The notes: generated by a model not told the origin, from the letters alone. DNA of 64,000 bases from Argopecten irradians (GCF_041381155.1 NC_091135.1:67111067-67175066), one strand, 5' to 3'. Positions 12,955 through 25,394 are shown, counted from the first letter of the stretch. A program made the numbers and translations.

Positions 12955-13037
12955 GAACGGAGTTGTTAAAAACATTATTAAAAATATATAAAATATGGTT
13001 TGACTATTACTCTTTTGCATTTTGAGTGCGACTCCTC

Positions 13038-13043
13038 AATAAA
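13038..13043 (+). promoter_or_regulatory. possible CCNDBP1 poly(A) signal
   Basis: AATAAA on the + strand about 590 bp after the stop codon, the first canonical hexamer I noticed downstream. Its use is inferred only. Confidence 0.4.
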
Positions 13044-14513
13044 TGTATTAGCAAAACGTTGTTTCTTCGTCACCATCACGTTTTGGCATAGCGGGATCAC
13101 ATGGCTGTGTGATGCTCCTACAGGTGTTGAGGATGCCGGACATGTATGCAATTAGGAAAATTGAACTAGTTTGAAATCATATAATGCCTTTACAAATATG
13201 GATCCTTTGCTGCACCTAGTGACCGCGCACATTTTGTTTAATGACCTCCACACTATGTTGTTAATGCAGGTATCAGTTGTGTTGAAATACAGGGTTTGAA
13301 CGTGTTTATTTTATAATGTGATGACATACATGTAATTATTATACAGATATTCACCTCACAAACCTCCTAGAGTTAGAGCCAGTTTTAGTGCTCTGTTGCT
13401 GATCAGACAAACATGAACACAAAAACACTGTTGTGGAGAAATATATTTATTCACTAAGCTACATTTAATACTGAAGCAAAGACAAATGAATGTTTCTTAT
13501 ATTAAAATTACTACTACTGCTTGACGATGTTTCAGCCAGTTCGATAAATTTGTATTCCTATTCAAAAGCAGACGTTTTACATTTTATTTACTCCTGCGAA
13601 ATCAAGATTAGGAACAATGATTGATCAATTTTATATATAAATGGGTTTTATTTTGGTTTTTTAATAAGTTTGATTGGAACCCGAAATGTCTATTGAAAAT
13701 AAGTTTGATTGAAAGCCGAAAGGTCTTTAAAAATGTGTAAAAGCAAATTTAAGATGAAGACCAATATCATGAAACAATTAAACATCTACATGTACAGCTA
13801 AAATGACAATAGGACAATAAGCATATGAAATAGAACAAACTTTATGGTTTGCTTTCAATATGATTATCAACCGATCCCTGACCAATAAAAAAAGTTTTCT
13901 TTGAAATTCCTCAATTATCAAATAAAAGAATGGCCCTGACTTCTCGGAATATTAATAGCTGGTATAGACCCTTGGTGTTATAAATTACAATCATATAACA
14001 GTTTGAGCTTGCATCGATATGCACCTGAGTATTTTCCCACAACCTTACATTTTCTTCCATCGTGTATGGCCGCACAGAAACGCTATGTCAGTTACAATAA
14101 AGCGGGTACAGAAAGCATATTGAAACCCTTTTCATTACATTGCTTTGGACAGCTTCATATTTCATTTCGGTGTTTTCTGTATCTTTTTAGTTTGATAATT
14201 TCTCTACGATTGAAACTAACTCTTCCTTTTTATGACATCTCATATTTTTCTCATAAAATATTTAAAATGTGTTTGTTATACTGACTACATTTAGTTATAT
14301 TTAGTTTTGTGTGTTCACAGGGTTTGGTTGCAAATTAAAACAATGATAAACCAATGTCAAATCAGCGATATACAACGTACAAATGTATGCATCAAAGCAA
14401 CATACAAAACGTGTATGAAATTGTGCAGATACTTCATAACAAGACGCAGGATACACAAAATACACATGAAACTAAAGTATGGTAGGTCCTACAGGAAACA
14501 TGGCGGACAGTGA
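13044..14513. other. gap between convergent genes
   Basis: AT-rich sequence between the 3' ends of CCNDBP1 (+) and the ZP-domain gene (-). Several TTTATT motifs (AATAAA on the - strand, for example near 13446 and 13575) could end the ZP transcript. The open frames starting at 14003 and 14307 on + resemble no known protein. No RNA gene or repeat family was recognised. Confidence 0.5.
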
Positions 14514-16383
14514 TTATTGGACCAGTGGTTCTTTGAGAGACAGCCTTCTCCTTCCTCGCCAAGCCATGACTCCAAAGATTGTAGCAGCGACCGCTAGGAC
14601 GGCACATAATCCAGTCACGGCCACTAGGGCTGTAGACTCTCCGCCAAAACCACCTACAACATACCAGGTATTGAGTAATTACATATCTTGAATGAAGCCT
14701 ACTGACTTCTAAAATGTTCCGAGACATTTTAATGTTGGAACTGGCTGGACTCCAAATTAAGTGATGGATTCTGCTGAATTTTAACTTGTTCCAGAACAGG
14801 TTTAAGTATTTGTTAGCTTTACAGCTCGTGCAGTTTAAAAGCTCTTGAAGCATTGGGGTACGTTTATTGTTCTATTTGTGCTTCGCCGTTTGCTTTATAT
14901 ATTACATTTTTATGGATAGCTTCGCAACATTACACTGTTAGGAATCACGCCTAATGTTATAATGTACCGTAATTAGACCATCGTTAATCACCATCACAAG
15001 TTACTACCGCTACCGGTGATAATTCAATTCTAATATGTACCTTGGTCTTTGTCATCAGCCACTGGGAAAGGTCCAGTTGATACCAGATGGGTCTTGATGC
15101 CCCCAGTTGCTGCCCTACGAGTCCTTGCTACGCTGTCCGTACATCCAGTAACACAGTGCGGGTCGCTGAGTGGACAGACGTACACCTCGCAGTGGACATA
15201 GACGGGGGCACTAGGGTGGTTGGTGAACTTGAAGGCTTGGAAGGACAAGTGGACCTCGCTGACTGGTGAGCTGTGGATCGTCACGGATGGAAGGGCGGGG
15301 CACCTGTAAAATAGTAGATGTAATTATTGTACTTTAGCGCGTTTACCCCATCGGCAATTGGTAATACCGTTCACTTGACGTTGACGTACCAATCAAATTT
15401 TTCAAAGACAGGATTATAAAGCAAATCTGATGAAGTTACTGACGCTGTACAGTACCAGCATATCATTCACTCTTGAATGCGCCCGTATTTTAGTATTGTG
15501 CATCGTTTGTATCAACGACCAAAGAATACATGTGCACTTTTGAATCGATCATAGGATACTGGCAGTAAAATGCGGATATTAATATATTGATTGGGGGAAT
15601 AAATGAAAGAAGTATAAAGGGCGCCAATCAAAAATATAAAATTGATGACAGAGGTTGATATTCAGCAGAGATTTAAATACACTTGGTAGATATGCAGACT
15701 TTCTGTTACCTACCCATTATCGGTCAGTTCCTGGAAATCTGTGTCCAGTGGCGACGGCGATGGTGTGGCCAGACAGCGGTCGACATTAATGGCCACTTTC
15801 GTAGTGTTGCCTTGCTCTGTATCAAGTTTGATATATATTGGGTCGTTTAGGTGAACGACACGTGGTTCTGTCTGACTAGGATACATATCATCAAAGCGGA
15901 CGTCACGGGCTTCTCTCATATGTACTTGCATATGGCCCAGTGTCTTCTCGTACAGACGGACTTGTCCCTGAATCGGACGGAAACCAAGGGATTCCTGCTC
16001 GCGCCTGGGATACACACACTGGACAACAATGACAGAGTCAGGTCCGTTTCCGTAGTCGATAACAGAATGGGCCCCTGATGTGCTGTTTGCGGTACTTGCA
16101 TGGGAAACAAGTTCATTTTCAAAGATGACGTGGGTTGCGTTGAAAAAGACGTAAGTCCCACACTCGCCCAGATCAATGTCACCAGTCAAGTGGGTGCCGT
16201 TGTTGCTGACAACACACGCAGGATCGTTCCATGTGACTTGTTGCCCGCTTGGCAGTAAGTCAAGGGGGACATGGAGAGAGATTGAACTGCCTCCACAGTC
16301 GATGTCGGACCTCGTAAGAGGACTGGTCGGTGTAGTAGTTGTAACGTTGCTGGTTTGGGCTGTAGGGGTTGGGGTGGAGATAT
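14514..16383 (-). CDS. zona pellucida (ZP) domain type I membrane protein
   Basis: Three exons read in one frame on -: 16383-15714, 15303-15041 and 14653-14514 (stop TAA at 14516-14514). They give 356 visible residues. A Ser/Thr/Pro-rich linker (STPTPTAQTSNVTTTTPTSP) leads into the ZP domain. ZP-N begins DCGGSSISLHVPLDLLPSG and has four cysteines; ZP-C adds six, including the HCEVYVC and HCVTGC pairs. Next come RTRR, a furin-type cleavage site as expected for ZP polymers, a hydrophobic segment of about 24 residues (ALVAVTGLCAVLAVAATIFG...) and the tail RGRRRLSLKEPLVQ. Several NxS/T sites are present. ZP proteins are secreted, cleaved and assembled into extracellular filaments or matrices; that role is family knowledge. 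The N-terminus is incomplete: the first exon has two leading bases of a split codon, and no signal peptide was found. I cannot say which ZP subfamily this is. Confidence 0.9.
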
Positions 16384-16868
16384 CTGTAAAATGAAGGACA
16401 GATTAGGTTAGAGACCTACCTTTTATAATATAGTTTAGCTGAAATCAATATTTATGATTAGTAAGCTGAAATGCAAATGGGTTAATGATGTTAGTCCCTA
16501 ACTATTTATTTTACGCGAATGGACACCGCGACACGCGCTCTTTGTCTTGTCACCCCTCTACTGCTCCTCTTCAACACCAACTAAACACCGAATCTACGCG
16601 AAGGCGGGAGAAAAAAATACATGGAATTATTCAGTACAGTTTATCTTGAAAAATACCAAAGGAAAAATATATGATTTGTTGTCTTTTATATTATGAACAA
16701 GGGTTATTTTCTAGAATAGAACTGATTTTGGCCATTTAACGTTAATTATCGTTACCGTTTAAAATGCATCATGTTTTTTTATCTTAAAAACAGTAGTTAC
16801 ATTTTTAAACAATGATAAAATACTAAGTAAGGATACTTACACAGTCAAGTGATGCTGTTTATATTTAC

Positions 16869-16889
16869 CTTGTCCATGTGTGGTACTAA
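16869..16889 (-). CDS. probable 21-nt microexon of the ZP-domain gene
   Basis: On - a pyrimidine-rich tract (CATTTCTTCCCTGTCACAG) precedes 21 bases that end in AAG, followed by GTAAAT. Joined to the next exon at 16383 it keeps the frame and encodes Ser-Thr-Thr-His-Gly-Gln-Asp, extending the Ser/Thr-rich linker. A stronger-looking donor, GTAAGTATCC, lies 28 bases further at 16840-16831, but using it would bring in an in-frame stop. The exon is supported only by splice-site shape and frame. Confidence 0.45.
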
Positions 16890-18990
16890 CTGTGACAGGG
16901 AAGAAATGAATGTATCCAGTTTTATAAATAGGATTTTTTTTTTTATATGCTGTTTATTTTTTTCTGTTCGAAAAATGGTATTATAATAATTTACCAGAAT
17001 AACCTAAAATTATGTGATGTAGATTATTTGGGGAAATAGTTTTAAATGCAAATATTAAAATGTTTCATTGGTAGGTAAGTTAAAAAATATTTGTGACAAG
17101 CGATAACGTCTAATCAGTTTTGTTTTCTTATTCAAATCCGAAAGGTTTTTCTTGACTTTTCTGCATCTGTAAAACAAAAGAAAACGAAGTTTACAGAAAG
17201 TTATTCAACATTAAAATTCATAGTATATTATTACATAATGTCTTAGATAGTATTTAACGTTCCTTTATTTCATTCAAACTGGCTACCGGGTATTTCCGCT
17301 AAGCTTGAGGACCGTACTGGAATTAGATACTTTAAATGAAATAAATTTGATCGCGTATGGCGTGCAAGCTAGCGCAATCTGTGTCCTTATGACTATATCA
17401 AACTACTTTAATACTGGTTACAAGTGTAATAAATCAGAGAGAGAGAGAGGGGTCATATAGTTTGACACTGCTTAGTATTATATTGCACATGCTTGACAAC
17501 GGGAAATAGAAACAAGTGATGTTTACACTTGTTCGGACAGAAAAACCCCATTACAGAACGCCATGAAAATGACGTAATAGTTTACACAGTGCACCAAATG
17601 ATTTTACCTTGCTAGTAAGAAACATTTCCATTGATATAAATATATATTAGACCACCACAATGACGTGTACATGTATGTATGTAAACAATGACAACGCCGC
17701 CATCAGCTTTGTTCCTAAACGAAGTGTTCAAAAATTAAAACTGTTTTTATGTAATAGCATTCATAAATTATATGAATGTAACTGTTGTGTGATTAAAAAC
17801 GTTTACAGAGTCCCTAAATCAATATTGAATATTATCGATTTTAGAAAAAATAACACCAGACCCGGAAGTTGATGTTAGCACGACTGTAAAGTGTTTTGTA
17901 AATAAATAGCAGACCAGGAAGATGTTGGCGGATAAGATATGTACCCCCATATCAACATGTCATAGGAAAGGCATGCTGTAGCACTGCTACCTTATCTGTA
18001 TACCATAGTTACACCGATATACATAGTCTACAGGGTCGATACCTAGCCTACAATGCATATCTACAAAATGTCGTGACAGTCTGGGCAGGTGCTCCAACAC
18101 AGGTAGAGGAGTCCGATAACTGATACATGTTTGTTTAACAGTATCTACAATACAGTTCATTGATACATTGACTACATAACAGATATTCTGATGACATGTG
18201 CTTCATGATATTTTTGATACTTTGGTAGATATTTCATGGTTATGCCACATAAGATTATACTAAAAGTACATTTTAGATATATTAACGTGATATTGGAGCT
18301 GACAAGGTGTTGTTAAACACACAACACTTATTCAAACCTAGCACTACAAAATTTTCTACACAGGTCACAGTCTAGTATCCTGGTTGGGGCTTATTCATTT
18401 ATTTTCTGCCCCCATGTAAACAAAAAAAAAACAGTTTACTTTCCTTCAGCAACACTGCAACCATTCAGTTTAGCCTAACAAACCTTTCTACACGTGTTAA
18501 ACTAGTGCCTTTTGCTATGGTAGTGTACTTTCCTTTTCCGGTAATAGCTAAAAAAATATTCAACTTAACTCCAGGAAACGTGCTGTCCACACTATACCTC
18601 TCACTTGATGAACTTGGTGAACTTTCAATTTTAACGTTACGTTATTTCCCATGAAAATATAGTCAAAAACGCCAAATAAATAACTTCTTTATTTCCTCGC
18701 TCCAAACTATTTCAACTAAATTCTACCTTGTGTAGACAACAAGTCCTTACCCTAGTTGTGCTATTGGTGATCTAGGACAACACGAATCGCTATTTAGATA
18801 TGCACCCGTGAACATTACAGATTCTATCTACACTAACAGCTCTGATCATTCATGACACAGCCAAGTTTTGGTGGTATAGTTTAGCTGGTGTTTCCGGGAA
18901 ATTACATAGAACACCTACCCGGCAAAGGTCTTTCATAGGTCTCGAATGTGAGTGATAGCAATAATAACAATTAACACATTATGTTTTCAA
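16890..18990. other. presumed ZP-gene intron or 5' flank, no exon resolved
   Basis: AT-rich sequence with a short GA run near 17438-17451. I searched the - strand for a signal-peptide exon (ATG, hydrophobic run, GT donor) and found none convincing. The + open frame at 17660-17872 has no recognisable protein. Confidence 0.45.
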
Positions 18991-19188
18991 AGTAAATTAT
19001 CCTGTCAAATTAAAATTGCTGAGCGGATTTGCGATCCGAATTTCGGTCTTATTCTTGCTGAAAATGCTGCCGAATATCTTTTCATTATGCATAATGAGAA
19101 GATATTCAGCACATTTTGGAGTAAGAATAGGACCAAAATGCTTGTCCCAAATTCACTCAGCAATTTTACTTTGACAGGATAATTTACT
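18991..19188. mobile_element. 198-bp near-perfect palindrome (fold-back element)
   Basis: The left half starts AGTAAATTATCCTGTCAAAT; the right half ends with its near-complement, TTTGACAGGATAATTTACT. Complementarity continues to a centre near 19092 at ATTATGCATAAT. The arms are about 95 bp with few mismatches and no loop to speak of. There is no coding content beyond a frame that simply crosses the palindrome. The shape is typical of a fold-back MITE. Confidence 0.8.
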
Positions 19189-20246
19189 TGTGTAATTACA
19201 TGTTATGTTTGTCTCGATGATACACCATGCGCATATTGATGCTTTAAATAAATGTATATCAAGTACATGTACGTGTAGGAGGGTCGTGTAAAAAAATGAG
19301 GGGAGTGATTTTATTAAAGAAAAGAAATATTTTCTTATGAGGAAAGATGTGTTCTAACTGAAATGTTTGTAACCGTCAACTTTGTTGGCGTTAACAGGTG
19401 ATCCTTGGCTGAGCCTATGTTTGCAATATATGACATTATTTATCTTATGGAATATCTATCTGATACGTGGCTATGTCAGTAATAGATAAATTGTTTAATG
19501 CGTGCCACCTACACACTTACCAGGAGAATACAACAATAAGGAAGCGTGGCTTAGAATATACAATTTCTTAAACAACACTTGTTTCCGATTGTACTGATTT
19601 GATTGTGTATTGTTTTCATGTTTATTGATCAATTAATACAATAAAGTTAAAACTTAAATTCAAATTTTGTAAAACAGTACATTTTCGAAAACTTTACCTT
19701 AAATATTAAGAGATTAAGATGATGACAAAACCACTTAACATCTACATCATAACACAGTGAAGTCTTGATTTAAATGAATTATTAAAAGTAATGTTTGTGG
19801 ATGGTTACCAGGTCTGTCTGTACACAATTACACGCCTCAACACTGTTATGGAATAGCAAATGCTTAAGAATATGAAGCTCAAATCGAAATATCAATTTAC
19901 TCTATTGCAATAACACTCGTATATGTTCTTACAAAGGTAATGTGGCGGCGGCTTTTCTAGTATCCCAAATAGGATAAACTTTACAAACCGAAAGAACAGA
20001 ATCCGAAATCAATTTACGACAGTAAATTTACAAAGATTAAAAAATAAACAGTAAAACTTCATGAATTCGTAATAAAATCAATGCTCATTTTCAAAAGTAA
20101 AAACTAACAGAACCTTCTCTAGACTCTGATATAAACTAACTGGATTTTCCAGAATGTTGAATTCAAACACTAAAGTATTGAGTTTTTTTTCCTAAACTAC
20201 GAAGTAAAATAAGAGTACTCTTTTCTATATGAAAAAATAGTATTAC
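19189..20246. other. non-coding, presumed ZP-gene intron or flank
   Basis: AT-rich sequence. One good - strand donor (CTCCTG|GTAAGTGT at about 19523-19516) is present, but the sequence before it has no start codon in an open frame leading to it. Nothing else is supported. Confidence 0.4.
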
Positions 20247-20351
20247 CTTAAAGGTAATTCTCAGTTGCTCAATGTTGCAGGCATGGATCTTGTCGGCCAG
20301 TGTTGGAAGGTCACTTTGCGGACGAAAAGGAGTGCTTTGTCCGTTATATAC
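20247..20351 (-). promoter_or_regulatory. possible TATA promoter and leader exon, - strand
   Basis: On - the sequence GGGGTATATAACGG (TATA at about 20351-20344) is followed about 100 bases later by ACCTTTAAG|GTAATA, a plausible donor ending at 20247. Transcription starting about 30 bases after the TATA would give a leader exon of about 70 nt with only a tiny upstream ATG frame. It could be the 5' end of the ZP-domain gene about 3.4 kb further along, or a separate transcript. Supported only by motif spacing. Confidence 0.3.
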
Positions 20352-21047
20352 CCCTCCACTAAGCATGCGCCAGGAAATCCCAAGTGCAGTTATCCGGCTT
20401 GATTCTGCCCAAACATTTCTACGTATCTGTCGTTAGTTGACAGTATGTTACAGCGTGGATCATAGATTATCACCGCACACGGGACCACTAGTTTCTTATC
20501 TCTCTAAACACAGTAAACAACATATACTTCATATTTATAAAATTCTGTATACGAGATATTGTGATGCTTTAAAACATATACTTGGAGGTATTTCCTTGTG
20601 TAATGAGCATGACTAAATTGATCCATACTTACTAAAACCACTGAGATCATTAAAACAATAATATTTCAAGAGGGATTTTCTCTGAGTAGGAAATATGCAT
20701 AATGGGTTTTATCACCATTTCGCGAAGCATTGTTGTAAAGCCTTATGTTGGTATTTCGATTTCGTACAGACCAGCAGCACATACATTATGGCTATCATTA
20801 CCAGAACACTTTAGCATGAAGGATCTCTGATATTACAATAAACATCTCAAGAACTTTTTAGTTCTACTTAACGTTTGATCAATATTCTACAAAAATATTT
20901 ACTTTCATCATTATTTCATTTCAACAAATTTTATTGCAAAAAAATATGCAAATGGATTTGGCAACAGGCAAAGCCTATATTAGCCTTTCATCATTATCAA
21001 CGTCATCCTATTTTGGGCGCCATGATCCCTTTCGGATCTAAATTTTA
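20352..21047. other. non-coding gap
   Basis: AT-rich sequence with no gene, repeat family or RNA recognised. It would be the upstream flank if the TATA box at about 20347 is used. Confidence 0.4.
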
Positions 21048-22876
21048 GGTCACCTGAGACGAAGTCTCAAGTGACCTATTCTAATCGCCTTTTGTCCGTC
21101 GTCGTGCGTCGTGTGTTCGTAAACAATTTCTTCTCAAAAACCGCTGAAGCGATTTCTATGAAACTTTGCAGAAACCTTCTAAGGCATAAGGCCAATCATA
21201 ATTGTGAATTATATGACCCCCACCCCCAGGGGACTGTGGAAGGGGCCAAAAGGGGTAAAATTGACTAAAATTTCAAAAATCTTCTTCCCACTCACAGAAG
21301 TGGTAGAATCAAATACTCTTCATAGATAGAAAGGTATCAAGGCCCTCTACAAAAATTGTGAATTATATGACCTTGGGGTCTCCGGTTTCCCTCTGGGGAG
21401 GGGGTTAAGTTTACTATAGTTTATATAGTGAAAACACATTTTGGAGCATTATTTGGTCATTTACATTAGGAAATAAGTCAAATGTTGTCAGAATTATCCC
21501 TATGCGATGACAATTGAATCCTATTAACACATTTTCCATTACTGATCCCCAGGGGCCTTAGGGGCGGGGCCAAAAGGGGTCAATTAGGCTAAAATTTCAA
21601 AAATCTTCTTCTGAAACTCTGGAACTGGTAGAATCAAATACTCTTCATAGATAGAAAGGTCTTAAGGTCCTTTACAAAAGTTGTGAATTATATGAGCCTG
21701 GGGTCTCATGTTTCCCCCTGGGGAGGAGGTCAAGTTTACTATAGTTTATATAGGAAAAACACATTTATGAACGTTATTTGCTTATTTTTTCATAGGAAAT
21801 TAGTCAAACTGGGTTAGAATTATTAGCCAGTGATGGCATTTAATTGTCATATCCATATTGGACCTGGCCGACCCCCAGGGGCCTTAGGGGCGGGGCCAAA
21901 AGGGGTCAAATAGGCTAAAACTTCAAAAATCTTCCTCTGAATTCACAGATTTGATAGAACCAGATACTCTTCATAGATTGGAAGGTCTTAAGGCCCTTTA
22001 CAAAACGTGAGAATTCCATTGCCCCGGAATCTCAGATTTTCCCTTGGGGAGGGAGTCAAATTTACTATAATAGTTTATATAACAAAAACACATTTATGAA
22101 CATTATTTGCTTTGTTTTGATAGGAAATTAGTCAAACTGGTTTAGAATTATTAGCCTGATATATCATTTTAACATCATATCCATATTGGTCCTGGCCGAC
22201 CCCCAGGGGCCAGAGGGGAGTGGCCAAATTGGCTAACTTTTCAAAAAAAATTCTTCTGAATTCACAGATTCGATGGAACCAAATACTCTTCATAGATTGA
22301 AAGGTCTTAAGGCCCTTTACAAAACGTGTGAATTTCATGGCCCTGGGATCTCAGATTTTCCCTTGGGGAGGAAGTCAAATTTACTGTAATAGTTTATATA
22401 ACAAATACACATTTATGAACATTATTTGCTTAGTTTTATTAGGAAATGAGTCAAACTGGGTTAGACCTATTAGCCTGAAATAGCATTTTAAAATCATATC
22501 CATATTGGTCCTGGCTGACCCACAGAGACCAGGGGGCGGGGCCAAAATGGGTCAAAATGGCTAAAATTTCAAAAATCTTCTGAATTCACAGGTTTGATGG
22601 AACCAAATAATCTTCATTGATTTAAAAAGTGAAATTTATAAAATCACTGACACTGACTGAATTCTAGTTTGGTTTTGTTATTTACGTTGGCAAAGCAAAT
22701 TGGAACTTTAAGCACAAGGTTCGGTAACATAATACACTAACTATCAAAATTAGAAACAAAAAATGAAAATTTTAATATGAAGGTTCAACTTTAAAGTTTA
22801 TTCTAATTCGTAAATACTTTTTACAGATTTGAACCAACTTTGCAATGCTCTTTCTGTATCAACACTCAGGTGACCG
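21048..22876. mobile_element. GGTCACCTGAG-bounded element with about 323-bp internal repeats
   Basis: The left end GGTCACCTGAGACGAAGTCT starts a short hairpin (GAGACGAAGTCTC) and the right end CACTCAGGTGACC is its inverted copy. Inside, a segment containing AAATACTCTTCATAGAT recurs at about 21312, 21635, 21962, 22281 and 22603, a period of about 319-327 bp. Each copy also has CCCAGGGGCC and GGGGCGGGGCCAAAA blocks and TTTACTATAGTTTATATA. There is no transposase frame. The end motif is one I associate with abundant bivalve repeats, but I cannot name the family. Confidence 0.75.
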
Positions 22877-23511
22877 TCAAGGCCTCTAAGGCGTCTTGTT
22901 TCTATACCCCAGTGGTCTAAGAGACATTTGGCAACAATGAACTTGTGTTTGAACTTCCGTTAATTAGCTTTTTGTTCCTTTAAACTTTTAATCGAATCGT
23001 CCTACCTGAGAAAGATCAGCACTTTTTATATTTTGGGGTCAAGGTCACAGAGATCAAATTTAAATATCACATCAGCTTAGGAGATTTTGTAACTTTGACC
23101 CAGAACAAAACTAGAAGCATTAACAAAACCATTTATAAGCAAATGTAACTTATCCCTCTTGGTTAGTCGAAGGGAAACCAAACGAAATGGTTAGAACTTT
23201 TTTTTTGTTTTGCATTTGGAATAAAAAAAAACTTTTCCATACATTTCTTGTTTTATTATTATTGTGTTATACATGTAATGCTATCTTTGTAATTTGCTAT
23301 CGATCCTTGTTTGTGGATGTAAAAATTCAAATAAATGAATTGAATTGTAAAAGTAAGACCTTGAGGCCAAACTCGGGTGTATCATTATAATTATAACAAT
23401 ACAGTTAGAGTGTAGAGTCCATTACGATATGTGTTCTACTATTTAAGCGTTATTTTTCCGACAAAAATACAGTGAAAATATTAACATGATTAACAAGGAC
23501 ATAGTCATTCA
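22877..23511. other. non-coding gap
   Basis: AT-rich sequence. A 67-codon frame at 23187-23390 (+) is Leu/Phe-rich and low in complexity, with no recognisable domain, and is treated as chance. Nothing else is seen. Confidence 0.4.
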
Positions 23512-25231
23512 GATCCCCCGCCAATGGAGATATCAAAGCTGAAGTAAGTTTGATTGTGGAGACTTATGTGTATGAAAAAAAACCAGGAAAAAGGAAGTTG
23601 AGCTAAAGAAAGATGGAGTATAATTCAAGTAGAGCGGGGCTGCAATTGTTGAATCAGGTATACAGCCTTGAAATTTATGTTAGACTATATACACAAAGAT
23701 GGGTGGAGTTTTGCAAAGTTACATTTACCATGTACCATGATATTTTCAGCAATATTTCCATGGTAACGGAAAAAGTGCAAAGAATGAAAACCTAAAAATA
23801 GCAAAAAGTACTACTAGACCATAAAAAGAATGTGTCTATGAAGTTTCGTGGAAATATCTCTGCTGGTTTTAGAGTTATGCTCCGAAAATGAACCTGCTAC
23901 AAAATATGATATTTTCAGCAATGTTTCTATGGTTACAGAAAAAAGCACAAAAAGTGAAAACCTAAAAATAGCAAAAGGCACTACTAGACCATAAGAACAA
24001 TGTGTCTATAAAGTTTCATGGAAATATCTCTGCTGGTTTAAGAGTTGTGCTCCGGAAACGATTCTTACACAAAAATCTGCCGTTTTCAGCAATGTTTCCA
24101 TGGTTACAGAAAAAAGAACAAAAAGTGAAAACCTTAAAATAGCAAAAGGCACTACTAGACCATAAGACTAATGTGCTTATGGAGTTCCGTGCATATATCT
24201 CAACCGGTTTTCCAGTTATGCTGCGGAAACGAACCTGGTACAAAAATATGATATTTTCAGCAATGTTTCCATGGTTACGGAAAAAGTGCAAAACATGAAA
24301 ACCTAAAAATAGCAAAAGGCACTACTAGACCATAAAAACAATGTGTCTATGAAGTTTCATGGAAATACATGTATCTCAGCTGGTTTTAGAGTTGTGCTCC
24401 GGAAACGATTCTTACACAAAAATCTGCCATTTTCAGCAATGTTTCCCTGGTTACAGAAAAAAGTACAAAAAGTGAAAACCTTAAAATAGCAAAAGGCCCT
24501 ACTAGACCATAAGACCAATGTGTCTATGAAGTTTCGTGGAAATATCTCTTCTGGTTTTAGAGTTATGCTCCTTGATATAATTTAACCAGATGAAGTGGGT
24601 TGGCAGGCTCCCTTTTCCTATATACCAACTGACTTACAACTTTTAACTTGTCCAACATTTATAGTATATTTAATAGAATTAACCAATTATTTTTGACTAA
24701 AGTGGTATAGGCATTCATGATCAGCGGTTACTAACTCGAAATTTTATTGAACCACTTTGGTTCTTCAAAATTATAACCGTAGACTGGAGGAATCATTGGT
24801 TGGGCGATATGAAACACAAATTCTATTTACATATGAGCTATACATCAATATTCCCAGCTAGCGCTATCGAAGACCTTAGGCAGAGTACGAAGCATTTCCT
24901 AAAAGTGTTCTATTAAATCTCTCTGTGCTGTCGTCCCTTCGGTGATGATAGGGTGTGGTACGGGAAGGTGTTTGGATTCCACATAATGGAAACGAACCTG
25001 GTACAAAAAATATATTTTCAGCAATGTTTCCATGGTTACGGAAAAAATGCAAAAAAATGAAAACCTAAAAATAGCAAAAAGCACTACTAGACCATAAGAC
25101 TAATGTGTGTATAAAGTTTCGTGGAAATATCTCTACTGGTTTTTGAGTTATGCTCCGGAAACCATTCGTAAGGACGGACGGACGGAACCCATTTGTATAT
25201 CTCCCGCCAACTTCGTTGGGCGGGGGATAAC
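23512..25231. mobile_element. element with CCCCCGCC ends and about 172-bp internal repeats
   Basis: The left end ATCCCCCGCCAATGGAGATAT and the right end ATATCTCCCGCCAACTTCGTTGGGCGGGGGAT form inverted ends; the right end follows GGACGGACGGACGG. The interior has about four to five direct copies of a 172-175-bp block with TTTTCAGCAATGTTTCCATG, GCAAAAGGCACTACTAGACC and GAAGTTTCGTGGAAATATCT (ACTAGACCAT at about 23813, 23986, 24159, 24328 and 24503), plus one more at 24985-25160. A non-homologous segment (24566-24965) splits the last copy. The open frames at 24016-24315 and 24899-25084 (-) are just translations of the repeat. Confidence 0.7.
24590..24884. repeat. direct duplicate, copy 1 (partner at 25236-25394)
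   Basis: It shares with 25236-25394, in the same order and orientation, the blocks GAAGTGGGT, GTCCAACATTTATAG, GAATTAACCAATTATTTTTG, TCATGATCAGCGGTTACTAA and CAGCTAGCGCTATCGAAG. The second copy is shorter because of internal deletions. This copy sits inside the 23512-25231 element and the partner directly after it, which suggests a nested insertion or a duplication of host flank. Confidence 0.7.
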
Positions 25232-25235
25232 AATT

Positions 25236-25394
25236 TTGATAATTTGAAGTGGGTGGCTTTGTCCAACATTTATAGAATTAACCAATTATTTTTGGTAAAG
25301 TGGTATAGCATTTCATGATCAGCGGTTACTAATTATTTATAACCGTATTCTATTTACATTATACATCAATATTCAGCTAGCGCTATCGAAGTCA
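25236..25394. repeat. direct duplicate, copy 2 (partner at 24590-24884)
   Basis: The shorter partner of the 24590-24884 copy, with the same ordered blocks ending in CAGCTAGCGCTATCGAAG. It has lost several tens of bases internally. Confidence 0.65.

Noticed and set aside
14434..14853. 139-codon frame on -
   Set aside because: It is an out-of-frame shadow of the terminal ZP exon; the true frame gives the transmembrane helix and stop at 14514.
15851..16394. + strand frames at 15851-16078 and 16176-16394, and the alternative - frame at 15916-16182
   Set aside because: They overlap the ZP exon on - in other frames and carry no domain.
24016..25084. Phe-rich open frames on -
   Set aside because: They translate the 172-bp internal repeats of a transposable element.
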